Assembly: GCF_001439605.1 (NCBI RefSeq)
Contig: NZ_LMBX01000029.1
Coordinates: forward strand, 236-56,937
Source of the DNA: Cytobacillus praedii
GTDB lineage: Bacteria > Bacillota > Bacilli > Bacillales > Cytobacillaceae
Direction: 5' to 3'
DNA: 56,702 nt
A model generated the notes under the pieces. It did no database searches. It was given only the letters and a program-made list of their open reading frames with translations, and had not been told where the DNA came from. Shown here in pieces: positions 38,629 to 50,208 of the stretch. The translations under genes were made by a program, and so were the position numbers. Numbering within the stretch: position 1 is the first letter of the stretch; every line of letters starts with the position of its first letter.

Positions 38629-39366
38629 ATGAAAACTGGAACATTGAAGCAGATTTTATTAATTACGGACGGCTGCTCGAATCAAGGAGAGGATCCAATT
38701 GCAATGGCAGCGTTAGCCAAAGAACAAGGGATTACGGTGAATGTTATCGGTGTGATGGAACATGATATCATTGATGAAAAAGGAATGAATGAAATCGAGG
38801 GTATCGCGATGTCTGGCGGAGGCGTTAGTCAGGTTGTTTATGCAAAGCAACTATCACAAACCGTTCAAATGGTTACGAGAAAGGCAATGACACAAACGTT
38901 GCAGGGAGTTGTTAATCGGGAGCTGCAGCAAATTCTAGGTGGCAACAAAAAAGTGGAGGACCTCCCGCCAGATCAAAGGGGAGAAGTGATGGAGGTTGTA
39001 GATGAGCTTGGTGAAACCGTTGAGCTGGAAGTACTCATACTAGTGGATATGAGTGCGAGTATGAAAGAGAAGCTTCCAACTGTAAAAGAAGCCTTGCTGG
39101 ATCTATCATTAAGTTTAAATGCCCGTTCAGGTGATAATCATTTTAGCGTGTTTGTTTTTCCAGCCAGAAGGAAAGAAGTCGAAAAGGTTTTGGATTGGAC
39201 ACCGAATCTTGGTTCGCTCACAAGTATATTTGGTAAATTAACAACTGGCGGAATCACCCCAACTGGTCCCGCTATTCGTGAGGCATTAACTTATTTTAAG
39301 AAAAAACGATCATTAAGGAGTCTGTTCTCTCGTGATGATGAATCATTCTTTGAAGAATCAGTTTAA
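38629..39366 (+). CDS. yabS: YabS, von Willebrand factor A-like domain protein
   Basis: Protein of 245 residues. The N-terminal part (LLITDGCSNQGEDPIAMA, VNVIGV) resembles the late strands of a vWA domain. A complete MIDAS-type DMSAS motif comes only near residue 145, followed by TGGITPTG as the threonine motif. The order suggests a split or permuted vWA arrangement, as in other Bacillus YabS. GGAGGGG lies 7 nt before the ATG. It overlaps yabT. Confidence 0.88.
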   Translation: MKTGTLKQILLITDGCSNQGEDPIAMAALAKEQGITVNVIGVMEHDIIDEKGMNEIEGIAMSGGGVSQVVYAKQLSQTVQMVTRKAMTQTLQGVVNRELQQILGGNKKVEDLPPDQRGEVMEVVDELGETVELEVLILVDMSASMKEKLPTVKEALLDLSLSLNARSGDNHFSVFVFPARRKEVEKVLDWTPNLGSLTSIFGKLTTGGITPTGPAIREALTYFKKKRSLRSLFSRDDESFFEESV

Positions 39367-40318
39367 TGTAAAGCCAGGAACACTAATAGAGGGAAAGTGG
39401 CACCATAATCAATATAAAATTATAAAGGAATTAGGATTTGGGGCCAATGGCATTGTCTATTTAGCACAATTTCGCAATCAGACGGTTGCGCTGAAAATGA
39501 GCGATAATGGAATGTCCGTTACGAGTGAAGTGAATGTTCTAAAATCCTTTGCAAAGGTCCAAGGGTCTGCCCTCGGGCCTTCTTTGCTTGATGTTGATGA
39601 CTGGCAGCAAAGGGGAGGGCAAATCTCCTTTTATGTAATGGAATATATCCAAGGGCCAGATTTATTAACCTTTATTCAGCAAAACGGGCAAGTATGGACA
39701 GAGGTGCTTATATTACAGCTTTTAAACGATTTGCATACACTTCATAAAAATGGCTGGGTGTTTGGGGATCTGAAGCCTGATAATTTGATCGTAACAGGGC
39801 CGCCTGCCCGAATACGCTGTATTGATGTCGGGGGAACGACCATTCAAGGAAGGGCAATAAAGGAGTTCACAGAATTCTTTGATAGGGGATATTGGGGCCT
39901 TGGATCAAGGAAGGCTGATCCGAGCTACGATCTTTTTGCTGTCGCCATGATTCTTATTAATATCTCTTATCCAAAGCGGTTCAATAAAACCTCTGGTGAT
40001 CTTAAACAGCTGGAGGCCATGATTAAGGGAAAAGATGAGCTCAAAAAATATGAAAGCACCTTACTGCAAGCTTTAAAAGGGAACTTTTCAAGTGCGAAGG
40101 AAATGAGGACGACGATGCTGCAGTTCAATCAGCCCCAGCCAGATCATAAAACGCGCGATCCTAAGAGAAGACAGACTCAAACAAGACAATCGAATAAAAG
40201 TGTAAGCAGGCAAACGTATACTAAGAAAAAGAAAAAAAGAGGTCTTTTTGAAACCGCCTTAATTTTTATTATTATTTCTCTTCTCTATATGTTCTATATT
40301 TATGGTCAATTAACATAA
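39335..40318 (+). CDS. yabT: YabT, Hanks-type serine/threonine kinase
   Basis: Membrane-anchored kinase of about 327 residues; in B. subtilis it is a DNA-activated forespore kinase. The glycine loop GFGANGIVYLA, VALK lysine, GDLKPDN catalytic loop and DVGG in place of DFG are visible. A basic linker is followed by one C-terminal transmembrane helix (about residues 305-325). GTG/ATG/ATG codons at 39332-39340 are possible starts. The start lies 32 nt inside yabS. Confidence 0.92.
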   Translation: MMNHSLKNQFNVKPGTLIEGKWHHNQYKIIKELGFGANGIVYLAQFRNQTVALKMSDNGMSVTSEVNVLKSFAKVQGSALGPSLLDVDDWQQRGGQISFYVMEYIQGPDLLTFIQQNGQVWTEVLILQLLNDLHTLHKNGWVFGDLKPDNLIVTGPPARIRCIDVGGTTIQGRAIKEFTEFFDRGYWGLGSRKADPSYDLFAVAMILINISYPKRFNKTSGDLKQLEAMIKGKDELKKYESTLLQALKGNFSSAKEMRTTMLQFNQPQPDHKTRDPKRRQTQTRQSNKSVSRQTYTKKKKKRGLFETALIFIIISLLYMFYIYGQLT

Positions 40319-40411
40319 AAAATTAAATGATTAGTTTCACCCAAGTCATATATGCTATGCTTCAAGGAGAACATATTTAGATATTATATTTTTATGATAA
40401 GGAAGAAGCAT

Positions 40412-41800
40412 ATGCTGGATGCCAAGGTTAAAGCTTTTTTACAGCGAAAAGGATTAGACCTAAATAATAAGAAAATTTTAATTGGAGTGTCAGGTGGACC
40501 TGACTCACTTGCCCTTCTCCATTATTTGTGGGAAAAGAAGCAGTCATTCAATCTTTCTATTGTTGCTGCCCATGTTGATCATATGTTTAGAGGGGAAGAG
40601 TCTTTTGCTGAAGCACAATTTGTTCAGCGATTTTGCAGGGAAAGAAATATACCCTTTGAAATGACGAGAATGGATGTTCCTAACTATATTGAAGAGACAG
40701 GCAAAAGCACTCAGGCTGCATCTAGAGAATGCAGATATCAGTTTTATGAACAAATGATGGAGAAGCATCATTCAGACTATCTTGCCCTTGGTCACCATGG
40801 AGATGATCAGGTCGAAACAATTCTAATGCGGTTAACTAGAGGAAGCTCAGGAGATGCTAGAGCGGGGATTGCTTTTAGCAGGCCGTTTGGAAATGGGTAT
40901 ATTCTTCGGCCCTTTCTATGCTTGAATCGATTGGAAATTGAAGAATATTGCGAAATCAATCATCTTGATCCGCGCCGAGATCCTAGTAATGAAAAGGGAC
41001 TTTACAGCCGCAATCGCTTTCGGAAGGAAGTCATGCCCTTTTTAAAAAAGGAAAACCCTCATGTTCATGTTCATTTTCAGCGATTTAGCGAAGAAATTCA
41101 AAGTGATGAAGCTTTTTTGCAGGAATTAACGATCCAAAAAATGAATAAAGTAATGGAAAAGAAGACAACTAGGGAAATAATAATAAATATTATAGAATTT
41201 CAAGAAATGCCAATGCCTTTACAAAGAAGAGGGATTCAACTAATATTAAACTATCTTTATAAGGAAAAACCTACATCTTTATCTGCCTTACATATTGAGA
41301 ATGTTTTTGCATTAATGAGCAGTCCCCACCCATCTGGAACACTTCATTTCCCAAACGGTTTGAAAGTTGTGCGTTCATACGAGAAATGTCAATTCCTTTT
41401 TCGTCTTCAACCAATACAATCCTATCGTTTTGAAATGAAAGAACCTGGAAAATTCGAATTACCCAATGGCAGCTGTATAATTCTTGAATTCACAAACTGT
41501 CCTGAAGGTTCTATTCAAGCAAATTCCCTTCTTTTGCAGCGGGACGATTCTTTGCTTCCTCTTGTTATTCGAACGAGGAAAGATGGAGACCGTATGTCAT
41601 TGAAAGGAATGCAAGGGTCGAAGAAGGTAAAAGATATTTTTATCGATAATAAAGTGCCTTTGCAAGAAAGAAATTCTTGGCCAATTGTTACAGACAGCAA
41701 CGGCCAAATCTTGTGGGTGCCAGGATTAAAAAAATCCCGTTCTTCAACAGGGCAGCAGTCGAATGCTAACTTTATTCTTTTAACTTACATAAGGCAATGA
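40412..41800 (+). CDS. tilS: tRNA(Ile)-lysidine synthetase
   Basis: Converts C34 of tRNA(Ile) CAU to lysidine; 462 residues. The PP-loop is [13 protein letters not shown] near residue 28. [17 protein letters not shown] and [11 protein letters not shown] follow. The C-terminal domain carries [26 protein letters not shown]. The ATG at 40412 follows AAGGAAG; two earlier in-frame ATGs lack a site. It ends shortly before hprT. Confidence 0.95.
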   Translation: MLDAKVKAFLQRKGLDLNNKKILIGVSGGPDSLALLHYLWEKKQSFNLSIVAAHVDHMFRGEESFAEAQFVQRFCRERNIPFEMTRMDVPNYIEETGKSTQAASRECRYQFYEQMMEKHHSDYLALGHHGDDQVETILMRLTRGSSGDARAGIAFSRPFGNGYILRPFLCLNRLEIEEYCEINHLDPRRDPSNEKGLYSRNRFRKEVMPFLKKENPHVHVHFQRFSEEIQSDEAFLQELTIQKMNKVMEKKTTREIIINIIEFQEMPMPLQRRGIQLILNYLYKEKPTSLSALHIENVFALMSSPHPSGTLHFPNGLKVVRSYEKCQFLFRLQPIQSYRFEMKEPGKFELPNGSCIILEFTNCPEGSIQANSLLLQRDDSLLPLVIRTRKDGDRMSLKGMQGSKKVKDIFIDNKVPLQERNSWPIVTDSNGQILWVPGLKKSRSSTGQQSNANFILLTYIRQ

Positions 41801-41823
41801 TTCTTCTAGGAGGCACGCTAATA

Positions 41824-42369
41824 ATGAAAAATGATATCGAAAAAATTTTAATAACAGAAGAAGAAATTCAAGAAAAAATTAAGGCGCTGGCTGGAGAACT
41901 AACAGAGGCGTATAAAGACAGCTTTCCTCTTGCGATTGGTGTTTTAAAAGGTGCTATGCCTTTTATGGGAGATTTGTTAAAACGTATCGATACGTATCTT
42001 GAAATGGATTTTATGGACGTTTCAAGTTATGGCAAGTCAACTGTTTCATCTGGGGAAGTTAAAATTGTTAAAGATCTTGACACATCTGTTGAAGGAAGAG
42101 ATATCTTGATCATTGAAGATATCATCGATAGTGGTTTGACTTTAAGTTATTTAGTTGAATTATTCCGCTATCGCAAGGCAAAATCCATCAAAATTGTAAC
42201 GCTGCTGGACAAACCAACTGGACGTAAGGCAGATATTAAAGCCGATTATGTTGGATTTATCGTTCCTGATGAGTTTGTTGTTGGGTATGGTCTTGATTAT
42301 GCTGAGAAGTATCGAAACCTTCCATATATTGGTGTGCTAAAGCCTGAAGTATATAGTGATAATAATTAA
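41824..42369 (+). CDS. hprT: Hypoxanthine-guanine phosphoribosyltransferase
   Basis: Purine salvage enzyme of 181 residues. [12 protein letters not shown], the PRPP motif [13 protein letters not shown] and the C-terminal [26 protein letters not shown] signature are intact. AGGAGG lies 10 nt before the ATG at 41824. In B. subtilis TilS and HprT together activate ftsH, and the three genes keep that order here. Confidence 0.96.
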   Translation: MKNDIEKILITEEEIQEKIKALAGELTEAYKDSFPLAIGVLKGAMPFMGDLLKRIDTYLEMDFMDVSSYGKSTVSSGEVKIVKDLDTSVEGRDILIIEDIIDSGLTLSYLVELFRYRKAKSIKIVTLLDKPTGRKADIKADYVGFIVPDEFVVGYGLDYAEKYRNLPYIGVLKPEVYSDNN

Positions 42370-42454
42370 GTCAATAATTCTAAGAGGAAACATCCAAGAA
42401 TGATCCTTTCTACATGAAGAAGTGAACCACTTTTGTCAAGTGCAAATCCTTGTA

Positions 42455-42482
42455 TTGGCACGTTTTTCTATGATACTATACA
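42455..42482 (+). promoter_or_regulatory. Candidate sigma-A promoter of ftsH
   Basis: TTGGCA, 16-nt spacer, TATACA, between hprT and ftsH. Confidence 0.4.
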
Positions 42483-42515
42483 TTATAGTTTGTTTACCGT
42501 GGGAGGAGGTAAAGG

Positions 42516-44504
42516 ATGAATCGGATCTTCCGGAATACCATCTTTTATTTATTGATATTTTTGGTAATTATCGGCGTCGTTAGTTTCTTTAATGGGAACA
42601 ATGAGCCAACGAAGCAAGTCTCTTATGATGAATTTGTTACTCATTTGGAAAATGGTGACATTAAATCCATTACGATGCAGCCTGAGAGAGGCGTATTTGA
42701 AGTAAAAGGTCAGCTTGAGGGCTATGAAGAAGGCAAGTATTTTGTTACTTATGTTGTAAACAGTGATAAGATCCTTGATCGAATTGATGCACTTGCTGCA
42801 CAAAATGCTGAGGTGGATTTTCAGCCAGCTAAGGAAACAAGCGGCTGGGTTACATTCTTCACTTCAATTATCCCTTTCATCATTATTTTTATTTTGTTCT
42901 TCTTCTTACTAAACCAAGCACAAGGCGGAGGAAGCCGTGTGATGAACTTTGGTAAAAGCAAGGCAAAGCTTTATGATGACAGTAAAAAGAAAGTTCGCTT
43001 TAAGGATGTAGCTGGAGCGGATGAAGAAAAGCAAGAGCTTGTTGAAGTCGTTGAATTTTTGAAAGACCCTAGAAAGTTTGCGGAACTAGGAGCCAGAATT
43101 CCGAAAGGTGTTCTTTTAGTAGGACCTCCAGGTACAGGTAAAACGTTGCTTGCGCGAGCTGCAGCTGGTGAAGCTGGTGTCCCATTCTTCTCTATTAGTG
43201 GTTCTGACTTCGTTGAAATGTTTGTTGGTGTTGGTGCATCACGTGTGCGTGATTTATTTGAAAATGCTAAGAAAAATGCACCATGTATTATATTTATTGA
43301 TGAAATTGATGCAGTTGGACGCCAGCGTGGCGCTGGATTAGGTGGGGGACACGATGAACGTGAACAAACGCTTAACCAATTGCTTGTTGAAATGGATGGC
43401 TTTGGCGCCAATGAAGGAATTATAATCGTGGCTGCGACAAACCGCCCAGATATTCTAGACCCTGCATTGCTGCGTCCAGGACGTTTTGACCGTCAGATTA
43501 CAGTTGATCGTCCAGATGTTATTGGACGTGAAGCAGTTCTTAAAGTACATGCACGCAATAAGCCGTTAGATGAGGGTATTAATCTGAAAGCCATTGCACA
43601 GCGTACCCCTGGGTTCTCAGGTGCTGATTTAGAGAACTTATTGAATGAAGCAGCTCTTGTTGCAGCCCGTCGGGATAAGAAGAAAATTGATATGACTGAT
43701 ATTGATGAAGCAACTGACCGTGTAATTGCTGGTCCTGCGAAGAAAAGCCGTGTTATTTCTAAAAAGGAAAGAAACATCGTTGCCTTCCATGAGGCGGGTC
43801 ATACGGTGATTGGTGTAGTCCTTGAAGAAGCGGAAATGGTTCATAAAGTAACGATTGTCCCTCGTGGGCAAGCCGGCGGATATGCTGTTATGCTCCCTAA
43901 AGAAGATCGCTTCTTTATGACAAAACCAGAGCTTCTTGATAAGATTGTCGGTTTGCTAGGCGGACGTGTAGCCGAGGAGATTGTGTTCGGTGAAGTAAGC
44001 ACCGGCGCCCATAATGACTTCCAGCGTGCTACAGGTATCGCAAGAAGAATGGTTACAGAGTTTGGAATGAGTGACAAGCTTGGTCCATTACAATTTGGTC
44101 AATCCCAAGGCGGTCAAGTCTTCTTAGGAAGAGATTTCAATAATGATCAGAATTATTCAGATGCAATTGCTTATGAGATTGATTTAGAAATTCAGCGTAT
44201 TATTAAGGATTGTTATGCAAAGGCGAAAAAGGTCCTTACTGAAAATCGCGAAAAACTAGATTTAATTGCTAACACGCTGCTAGAAGTAGAAACGCTTGAC
44301 GCAGAACAAATTAAACATTTAATTGATCATGGCACATTACCTGATCGTTCTGTCAAATCAGATGATAATACTTCTGGAGACGTTAAGGTGAACATAAACG
44401 TGAATAAAGAAGAACTTCCTGAAAAAACGACAGAGGCAAAAGAAGATTCAGCTCCTTCTGCAGAAGAAACTCAGCAAGAAACGAAGGACGACCGTAAAGA
44501 ATAA
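42516..44504 (+). CDS. ftsH: ATP-dependent zinc metalloprotease FtsH
   Basis: Membrane AAA+ protease of 662 residues. Two transmembrane helices (about 5-25 and 113-133) flank an extracellular domain. Walker A GPPGTGKT starts at residue 203, Walker B is FIDEID, and the second region of homology with arginine fingers follows. The zinc motif HEAGH is at 425-429. The acidic tail after residue 615 is longer than in B. subtilis. GGAGGAGG precedes the ATG. Confidence 0.97.
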   Translation: MNRIFRNTIFYLLIFLVIIGVVSFFNGNNEPTKQVSYDEFVTHLENGDIKSITMQPERGVFEVKGQLEGYEEGKYFVTYVVNSDKILDRIDALAAQNAEVDFQPAKETSGWVTFFTSIIPFIIIFILFFFLLNQAQGGGSRVMNFGKSKAKLYDDSKKKVRFKDVAGADEEKQELVEVVEFLKDPRKFAELGARIPKGVLLVGPPGTGKTLLARAAAGEAGVPFFSISGSDFVEMFVGVGASRVRDLFENAKKNAPCIIFIDEIDAVGRQRGAGLGGGHDEREQTLNQLLVEMDGFGANEGIIIVAATNRPDILDPALLRPGRFDRQITVDRPDVIGREAVLKVHARNKPLDEGINLKAIAQRTPGFSGADLENLLNEAALVAARRDKKKIDMTDIDEATDRVIAGPAKKSRVISKKERNIVAFHEAGHTVIGVVLEEAEMVHKVTIVPRGQAGGYAVMLPKEDRFFMTKPELLDKIVGLLGGRVAEEIVFGEVSTGAHNDFQRATGIARRMVTEFGMSDKLGPLQFGQSQGGQVFLGRDFNNDQNYSDAIAYEIDLEIQRIIKDCYAKAKKVLTENREKLDLIANTLLEVETLDAEQIKHLIDHGTLPDRSVKSDDNTSGDVKVNINVNKEELPEKTTEAKEDSAPSAEETQQETKDDRKE

Positions 44505-44508
44505 TTGG

Positions 44509-44537
44509 AAAAGCGCTCTTACTGGAGCGCTTTTTTT
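44509..44537 (+). terminator. Intrinsic terminator of ftsH
   Basis: Perfect AAAGCGCTC/GAGCGCTTT stem with a 6-nt loop, followed by TTTTTTT. Confidence 0.9.
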
Positions 44538-44639
44538 GCGGTTTAGGAAACTATATAGTCGAATGTTGTGAATAGTGTTACGAGTTGGTCTGCATCCTGC
44601 TCCATTAGGAAGGTTCTGATGCGTTATATCGCACAAATA

Positions 44640-44830
44640 TAAGCAGTGGATTATAGGGAGGAGCGCCTACCCCTGACGTACAGTTTGTACAGAGTTGACA
44701 ATGCGGGACGACGTCACTCCTACGTCGACGTCGAGATCACAATCCGCTCCTTCAGGAAGGCGAAGGATAAGGCTAAGATTTTAATGAGGCTCATGTTGTG
44801 CTGCGCCTTAGGCTAATCAAGGCGCATGCA
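44640..44830. repeat. Composite intergenic repeat between ftsH and coaX
   Basis: Gene-free region with several dyads: GTACA/TGTAC around GTT (44678-44690), GACGTC repeats, and the terminal pair GCGCCTT (44803-44809) with AAGGCGC (44819-44825), which resembles the short element at 53618-53667. GAGCGCCTACCCCTGACG matches family A/C starts loosely. Assignment to one family is uncertain. Confidence 0.45.
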
Positions 44831-44950
44831 CAATTTTTTTAAGAAATTCACTTCAAGTTAATTCCGATTACACGTTGCTAACCGAGTTATGATATGATGT
44901 GTTCAGTGAAAACATTGTCGAATTTAACTATAAAAAAAGTGGTGAGAAGA

Positions 44951-45727
44951 TTGATATTCGTATTTGATATAGGGAATACAAATATGGTTCTAGGTGTATA
45001 TGACGGAGATATTCTGAAATACCATTGGAGAATTGAAACGAACCGAAATAAAACAGAAGATGAATATGGCATGCTAATTAAGTCGCTATTTGACCATGTA
45101 GAGTTGAAATTTGCTGATATAGATGGAATTATTATTTCTTCAGTTGTCCCACCGATAATGAATGCACTTGAAAGAATGTGTCATAAATACTTTCATATAA
45201 AACCGCTTATCGTTGGCCCTGGTATGAAAACAGGGTTAAATATTAAATATGAAAATCCTAGGGAAGTTGGGGCAGACCGCATAGTAAATGCAATTGCTGC
45301 CATCCATGACTATGGCAGTCCGCTTATCATTGTTGATTTTGGAACAGCGACTACCTATTGCTATGTCAATGAGCATAAACAATATATGGGCGGTGCGATT
45401 GCCCCGGGAATTGGTATTTCAACTGAGGCATTGTATTCAAGAGCTGCCAAGCTGCCAAGAATTGAAATTGCGAGGCCAGATGATATTATTGGGAAGAATA
45501 CGGTGGCAGCGATGCAAGCTGGAATCTTATTTGGTTATGTAGGTCAAGTAGAAGGAATTGTTAAGAGAATGAAGGATCAAGCAAAAGGAAATCCTACCGT
45601 TATTGCAACCGGTGGATTAGCGAGCTTAATTGCAAAGGAATCAACAATAATTGATATAGTTGATCCATTTTTAACATTAAAAGGCCTTCAAATTATTTAT
45701 AAGCGTAATATGGACACATTAAAATAA
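44951..45727 (+). CDS. coaX: Type III pantothenate kinase
   Basis: First step of CoA synthesis; 258 residues. Type III features are [11 protein letters not shown] at the start, [19 protein letters not shown] and DFGTATTYC. The start is TTG at 44951 after GTGGTGAG; the resulting N-terminus matches the family, whereas the longer frame from 44894 does not. It heads the coaX-hslO-yacD cluster. Confidence 0.94.
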   Translation: MIFVFDIGNTNMVLGVYDGDILKYHWRIETNRNKTEDEYGMLIKSLFDHVELKFADIDGIIISSVVPPIMNALERMCHKYFHIKPLIVGPGMKTGLNIKYENPREVGADRIVNAIAAIHDYGSPLIIVDFGTATTYCYVNEHKQYMGGAIAPGIGISTEALYSRAAKLPRIEIARPDDIIGKNTVAAMQAGILFGYVGQVEGIVKRMKDQAKGNPTVIATGGLASLIAKESTIIDIVDPFLTLKGLQIIYKRNMDTLK

Positions 45728-45756
45728 TGAACACAGGGGTTGAAAGGGGTTTACAA

Positions 45757-46635
45757 ATGAACGATTACTTAATTAAAGCACTTGCATATAATGGGCAAGT
45801 CCGGGCGTATGCGGTTCGGACGACAGAAACAGTTGGTGAGGCTCAGCGCCGTCATCAAACATGGCCAACAGCTTCTGCCGCTTTAGGGAGATCCATGTCA
45901 GCTGGTGTGATGATGGGTGCTATGTTGAAAGGCGAAGAAAATATCACCATTAAAATTGATGGCGGGGGTCCGCTTGGTCCTATCTTAGTTGTTAGTAATT
46001 CAAAAGGGGAAGTAAGGGGATATGTAACGAATCCGCAAACCCATTTTGATTTAAATGAACAAGGGAAACTCGATGTACGCCGTGCAGTTGGGACAACCGG
46101 AACATTAACTGTTGTTAAAGATATCGGAATGAGGGAGAATTTTACAGGTCAGGTTCCAATTGTATCAGGTGAATTAGGAGAAGATTTCACCTATTACTTC
46201 GTCACTTCTGAACAAACGCCATCTTCTGTTGGTGTAGGAGTGCTTGTTAATCCTGACAATACCATTCTTGCTGCAGGTGGATTTATTTTGCAGCTTATGC
46301 CTGGAACAGATGAAGAAACAATTACAGATATTGAAAATCGTTTAAAACAGATTCCTCCTGTTTCTAAACTCATCCAGCAAGGACTTTCGCCAGAGGAATT
46401 ATTAAGTGAGCTATTAGGGAAGGAAAATGTGAAGGTGCTTGAAAAATTACCTGTAAGTTTCACATGTACCTGCTCAAAGGAAAGGTTTTCAGATGCAATT
46501 ATTAGTCTTGGAAAAGAGGAAATCCAGGATATGATTGAAACAGACGGCAAAGCAGAGGCACAATGCCATTTCTGTAATGAAGTGTACCATTATTCAAAAG
46601 AAGAATTAGAAGAATTAAAGCAAGAAGCGAAGTAA
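45757..46635 (+). CDS. hslO: Hsp33, redox-regulated chaperone
   Basis: Chaperone of 292 residues activated by oxidation. The N-terminal domain ([17 protein letters not shown]) is followed by the C-terminal zinc switch with CTC and CHFC cysteines near residues 236-272. AAAGGGG lies 8 nt before the ATG at 45757. It is 29 nt after coaX. Confidence 0.95.
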   Translation: MNDYLIKALAYNGQVRAYAVRTTETVGEAQRRHQTWPTASAALGRSMSAGVMMGAMLKGEENITIKIDGGGPLGPILVVSNSKGEVRGYVTNPQTHFDLNEQGKLDVRRAVGTTGTLTVVKDIGMRENFTGQVPIVSGELGEDFTYYFVTSEQTPSSVGVGVLVNPDNTILAAGGFILQLMPGTDEETITDIENRLKQIPPVSKLIQQGLSPEELLSELLGKENVKVLEKLPVSFTCTCSKERFSDAIISLGKEEIQDMIETDGKAEAQCHFCNEVYHYSKEELEELKQEAK

Positions 46636-46662
46636 ATGGAGAAATTTTAGGGGGAGGCCAAG

Positions 46663-47562
46663 GTGAAGAGGGAGAGGTTGAAGAGAGAGAAAATTTGGAT
46701 TATAATAGCCGGACTCATTTTGCTAAATTGCTTGACCGTAGCCTTTTTCATTTCTAAAGGGAGTACAGGAAATACTGAGGTTGTGGCAAAGGTAGGAAAG
46801 GAAAAGATCACACGGCAGGATTGGCTGAATGAAATGGAGTCAAGATATGGAAAAGAAATACTGAGTGAGCTAGTTGACCAGAAAATTATTGAAACTGCTG
46901 GGAAGAAGTACGGAATAAAAATTTCCGATCAAGCAGTTGAACGGGAACTCATGGTTATTAAAACAATGTATGGCTCATCTGGCGGTTACCAGTCATCAGA
47001 TGAAGAAAAAATGCGTGAGCAAATTAAAAGCAGCCTGATGCTTGAGGAAATCTTAACAAAGGATGTAAAAGTATCAGAAAAAGAAATGAAGAGTTATTTC
47101 GAGCAGAATAAAAACCAGTTTCATTTGCCTGACTCCTATCATATTTCTAAAATTGTTGTCCAAACAAAAAAAGAAGCAGAACAAACGCTGAAGGAATTGG
47201 AGCAAGGGTCTAGTTTTGCTGTGCTGGCAATGGAACGTTCAATTGATGAGTTTACGGCAAATCTTGGAGGAGATGCTGGATATGTAAATGAAGACAGCGA
47301 TCGCTACTCAAAGGATTTTCTTCAAATAATTAAAAAGCTAAAGCCAGGTAAATGGAGTAATAAACCAATAAAGCTTGAGAATAGCTATGCAATTGTTATG
47401 CTCCATGAAGCTGTTAAAGGCAAGGAATATAAATATAAGGATGTAAAAGATCAAATTAGAAGGCAAATTGCTTTAGAACAAATGGAGATCCCTGTCTCTG
47501 CGAAGCCATTATGGAATGAAACAGATATTGAATGGTTTTACGGGGACCTTGAAGCTAACTAG
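46663..47562 (+). CDS. yacD: YacD, PrsA-like peptidyl-prolyl isomerase
   Basis: Secreted or membrane-anchored foldase of 299 residues. An N-terminal hydrophobic segment (about residues 12-32) is followed by a SurA/PrsA-like helical region and a parvulin domain (SYHISKIVVQTKKEAEQTLKEL onward, GGDAGYV). No lipobox cysteine is seen, unlike PrsA. The start is GTG after GGGGGAGG. Confidence 0.88.
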   Translation: MKRERLKREKIWIIIAGLILLNCLTVAFFISKGSTGNTEVVAKVGKEKITRQDWLNEMESRYGKEILSELVDQKIIETAGKKYGIKISDQAVERELMVIKTMYGSSGGYQSSDEEKMREQIKSSLMLEEILTKDVKVSEKEMKSYFEQNKNQFHLPDSYHISKIVVQTKKEAEQTLKELEQGSSFAVLAMERSIDEFTANLGGDAGYVNEDSDRYSKDFLQIIKKLKPGKWSNKPIKLENSYAIVMLHEAVKGKEYKYKDVKDQIRRQIALEQMEIPVSAKPLWNETDIEWFYGDLEAN

Positions 47563-47567
47563 GTATG

Positions 47568-47595
47568 AAACACGGACCAAGTCCGTGTTTTTTTC
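47568..47595 (+). terminator. Intrinsic terminator of coaX-hslO-yacD
   Basis: Perfect 10-bp stem AAACACGGAC/GTCCGTGTTT with loop CAA and a T-run. Confidence 0.9.
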
Positions 47596-47675
47596 TGAGT
47601 TTTAGGGGTAGGTTAATGAAGATTAGGCAAAAGTATGAAATTTAATTGAAAATTGAATTTTTCGATACAAAACAA

Positions 47676-47704
47676 TTGACTTTATAGGCTTTACTTGGTA
47701 ACTT
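47676..47704 (+). promoter_or_regulatory. Candidate sigma-A promoter of cysK
   Basis: TTGACT, 17-nt spacer, TAACTT, 44 nt before the start codon. An AT-rich sequence follows, where a CymR site could lie, but none was clear. Confidence 0.5.
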
Positions 47705-47747
47705 TTAATTAAACCAATAAAAATACTCGGAATAAGAGGTGGGGCAA

Positions 47748-48677
47748 GTGGTACGTGTTGCAAATTCAATTGCAGAATTAGTAGGCCAGACTCCAATTGT
47801 GAAACTGAATCGCATCGTTGATGAGAATAGTGCAGAGGTGTTTGTTAAGCTAGAATATATGAATCCCGGGAGCAGTGTGAAGGACCGTATTGCTTTAGCA
47901 ATGATTGAAGCAGCGGAAGAAAGCGGAGAATTAAAAAAAGGAGCAACCATCATTGAGCCGACGAGCGGGAATACAGGAATTGGTCTGGCGATGATTGCTG
48001 CAGCGAAAGGGTATAAGGCGGTATTAGTTATGCCTGATACAATGAGTATGGAACGGCGCAACCTTCTTCGTGCTTATGGGGCAGAGCTTGTTTTAACTCC
48101 TGGAGTGGAAGGAATGAATGGAGCAATTCGTAAAGCGGGAGAGCTTGCAAATGAACACGGCTACTTCATGCCTCAGCAGTTTCAAAATTTATCTAACCCA
48201 GAAATTCACCGGAAAACAACTGGGAAGGAAATCACTGAACAAATGGGTGATCAGCTGGATGCATTTATATCAGGAATTGGAACTGGTGGAACAATAACTG
48301 GGGCTGGAGAAGTTCTTCGTGAGAAATATGAGAATGTCAAAATTTATGCAGTAGAACCAACTGACTCTCCAGTTTTATCAGGAGGAAAGCCAGGTCCGCA
48401 CAAAATTCAAGGAATTGGTGCTGGATTTGTTCCCGATATTCTTAATACAGAAATCTATGATGAAGTAATTCAAGTGACGAATGATGAGGCATTTGAGTAT
48501 GCTCGCCGTGCGGCAAAAGAAGAAGGAATTCTAGGAGGCATTTCATCAGGAGCAGCCATTTTTGCTGCGTTAAAGATTGCGAAAGAGCTTGGAAAGGGCA
48601 GGAAAGTGCTTGCGATTCTGCCAAGTAATGGAGAACGTTATTTAAGCACTCCATTGTACCAATTTGAAACGGAATAA
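47748..48677 (+). CDS. cysK: Cysteine synthase A
   Basis: O-acetylserine (thiol)-lyase of 309 residues. The PLP lysine is K45 in [28 protein letters not shown] and [12 protein letters not shown] complete the signature. The start is GTG at 47748 with GAGGTGG upstream; a GTG at 47739 lies within that site. The C-terminus PLYQFE matches the CymR-interacting type in B. subtilis. Confidence 0.96.
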   Translation: MVRVANSIAELVGQTPIVKLNRIVDENSAEVFVKLEYMNPGSSVKDRIALAMIEAAEESGELKKGATIIEPTSGNTGIGLAMIAAAKGYKAVLVMPDTMSMERRNLLRAYGAELVLTPGVEGMNGAIRKAGELANEHGYFMPQQFQNLSNPEIHRKTTGKEITEQMGDQLDAFISGIGTGGTITGAGEVLREKYENVKIYAVEPTDSPVLSGGKPGPHKIQGIGAGFVPDILNTEIYDEVIQVTNDEAFEYARRAAKEEGILGGISSGAAIFAALKIAKELGKGRKVLAILPSNGERYLSTPLYQFETE

Positions 48678-48683
48678 TTAGCA

Positions 48684-48719
48684 AAAGCAACTGTCACAAG
48701 CGGCGGTTGCTTTTTTTTG
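48684..48719 (+). terminator. Intrinsic terminator of cysK
   Basis: AAAGCAACTGTC/GGCGGTTGCTTT stem with two T-G pairs and a 6-nt loop, followed by eight T. Confidence 0.85.
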
Positions 48720-48796
48720 TAATTTTTTAAATTAAAATGAAAGACGAGCCTTCTTCATGTATGATGAAAAAAGAGAATACATGGGGGTGACCTTCG

Positions 48797-50206
48797 ATGA
48801 AAAAATATCATATACATGCCAAACAAATTCCTTATACTTATCGTCGTCTATTTCAGCAATATCGTCAAATTGCAGCAGGAAAAGAACATCATATCTTATT
48901 GGAAAGCGGGCGCGGCGGACGCTACAGCATTGCAGCTTTTGACCCAGAAACTGTTTTAATCGGGAAAAATTCAAGATTAGAAGTTATACATAAAACCGGA
49001 AAACAAACGCTTGAGGGAAATCCACTTCATTTGCTTAAAGAGTGGCTCAGTCAATATGAAACAGAAAGGTATGAGGAGTTCCCCGATTTCCAAGGTGGCG
49101 CCATCGGTTTAATTAGCTATGATTATGGCCGTTATATTGAAAAGCTGCCGGAAGCAGCAAAAGATGATCTGCAAATACCAGATATTCACTTTTTAGTTTT
49201 TAAGGAATGGTTTGTGTTTGATCATAAAGCTGAAGTTTTGTGGCTCATGTGTCTATATGATGAGTCTGATGATAAGGAAAAGCTAGAAGATAGAGCAGAA
49301 GAATGGAAGAGGCATTGGATGGCGGAATTTTCTCTTCCAAAATCGAAAAGGACAGCTGAAATAAACAGTCAAAAAGAATTTTCAATGAGTGAAGAGGTGT
49401 TTATTCAGGCTGTTCAGCGCGTACAGAATTATATTTCGCAGGGCGATGTTTTCCAGGTGAATTTATCTGTCCGTCAAAGCCAGCCAATTTCCCTTCCGGC
49501 AATGGATGTTTACGAACAGCTGAGAGTATTAAATCCCTCTCCATATATGGGGTATATCCATACTCCAGAGTATCAGCTTGTTAGTGCTTCGCCTGAATTA
49601 TTGATTAAGAAGAAAGGCAGAGAGGTTAGCACCCGGCCGATTGCAGGAACAAGGTCTCGCGGAAGAGATGAATCAGAAGATCTCGAACTGGCAAATGAGT
49701 TAATTGAAAATGAAAAGGAACGGGCAGAGCATGTGATGCTCGTTGATTTAGAAAGAAACGATCTTGGCCGTGTTTGTAAATATGGATCAGTTCAAGTAGA
49801 TGAGTTTATGGTTATCGAAAAGTACTCTCATGTCATGCATATAGTCTCAAATGTAAGAGGAGAACTAGATGATGGGAAAGATGGGTTTGATTTAATTGAT
49901 GCTGTGTTCCCTGGAGGAACGATTACAGGTGCACCGAAGATTAGAACAATGGAAATTATCGAGGAGCTAGAACCAGTACGGAGAGGGCCGTATACAGGTT
50001 CATTCGGGTGGATTAATTTTAATGGGGATCTTGAGCTGAATATTATTATTCGAACAATGCTTGTGAAAGATGGGTTCGCACATGTTCAGGCGGGTGCGGG
50101 TGTGGTTATTGACTCAAATCCGAAAAATGAGTATAAAGAGTCATTAAAAAAGGCAATTGCTCTATGGAAAGCAAAAGAAATGACAGAACAGGAAGCAGGT
50201 GATTAA
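48797..50206 (+). CDS. pabB: Aminodeoxychorismate synthase component I
   Basis: Makes 4-amino-4-deoxychorismate with PabA; 469 residues. The chorismate-binding domain motifs [47 protein letters not shown] and [13 protein letters not shown] are intact. GGGGGTGA lies 6 nt before the ATG. First gene of the pab-fol operon. Confidence 0.95.
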   Translation: MKKYHIHAKQIPYTYRRLFQQYRQIAAGKEHHILLESGRGGRYSIAAFDPETVLIGKNSRLEVIHKTGKQTLEGNPLHLLKEWLSQYETERYEEFPDFQGGAIGLISYDYGRYIEKLPEAAKDDLQIPDIHFLVFKEWFVFDHKAEVLWLMCLYDESDDKEKLEDRAEEWKRHWMAEFSLPKSKRTAEINSQKEFSMSEEVFIQAVQRVQNYISQGDVFQVNLSVRQSQPISLPAMDVYEQLRVLNPSPYMGYIHTPEYQLVSASPELLIKKKGREVSTRPIAGTRSRGRDESEDLELANELIENEKERAEHVMLVDLERNDLGRVCKYGSVQVDEFMVIEKYSHVMHIVSNVRGELDDGKDGFDLIDAVFPGGTITGAPKIRTMEIIEELEPVRRGPYTGSFGWINFNGDLELNIIIRTMLVKDGFAHVQAGAGVVIDSNPKNEYKESLKKAIALWKAKEMTEQEAGD

Positions 50207-50208
50207 TT

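Noticed and set aside
38375..38765. Two plus-strand frames between spoIIE and yabS
   Set aside because: They translate the inverted family A repeat and the yabS 5' end out of frame.
42971..43411. 146-codon minus-strand frame inside ftsH
   Set aside because: Serine- and proline-rich shadow of the conserved FtsH ATPase frame, with no start site.
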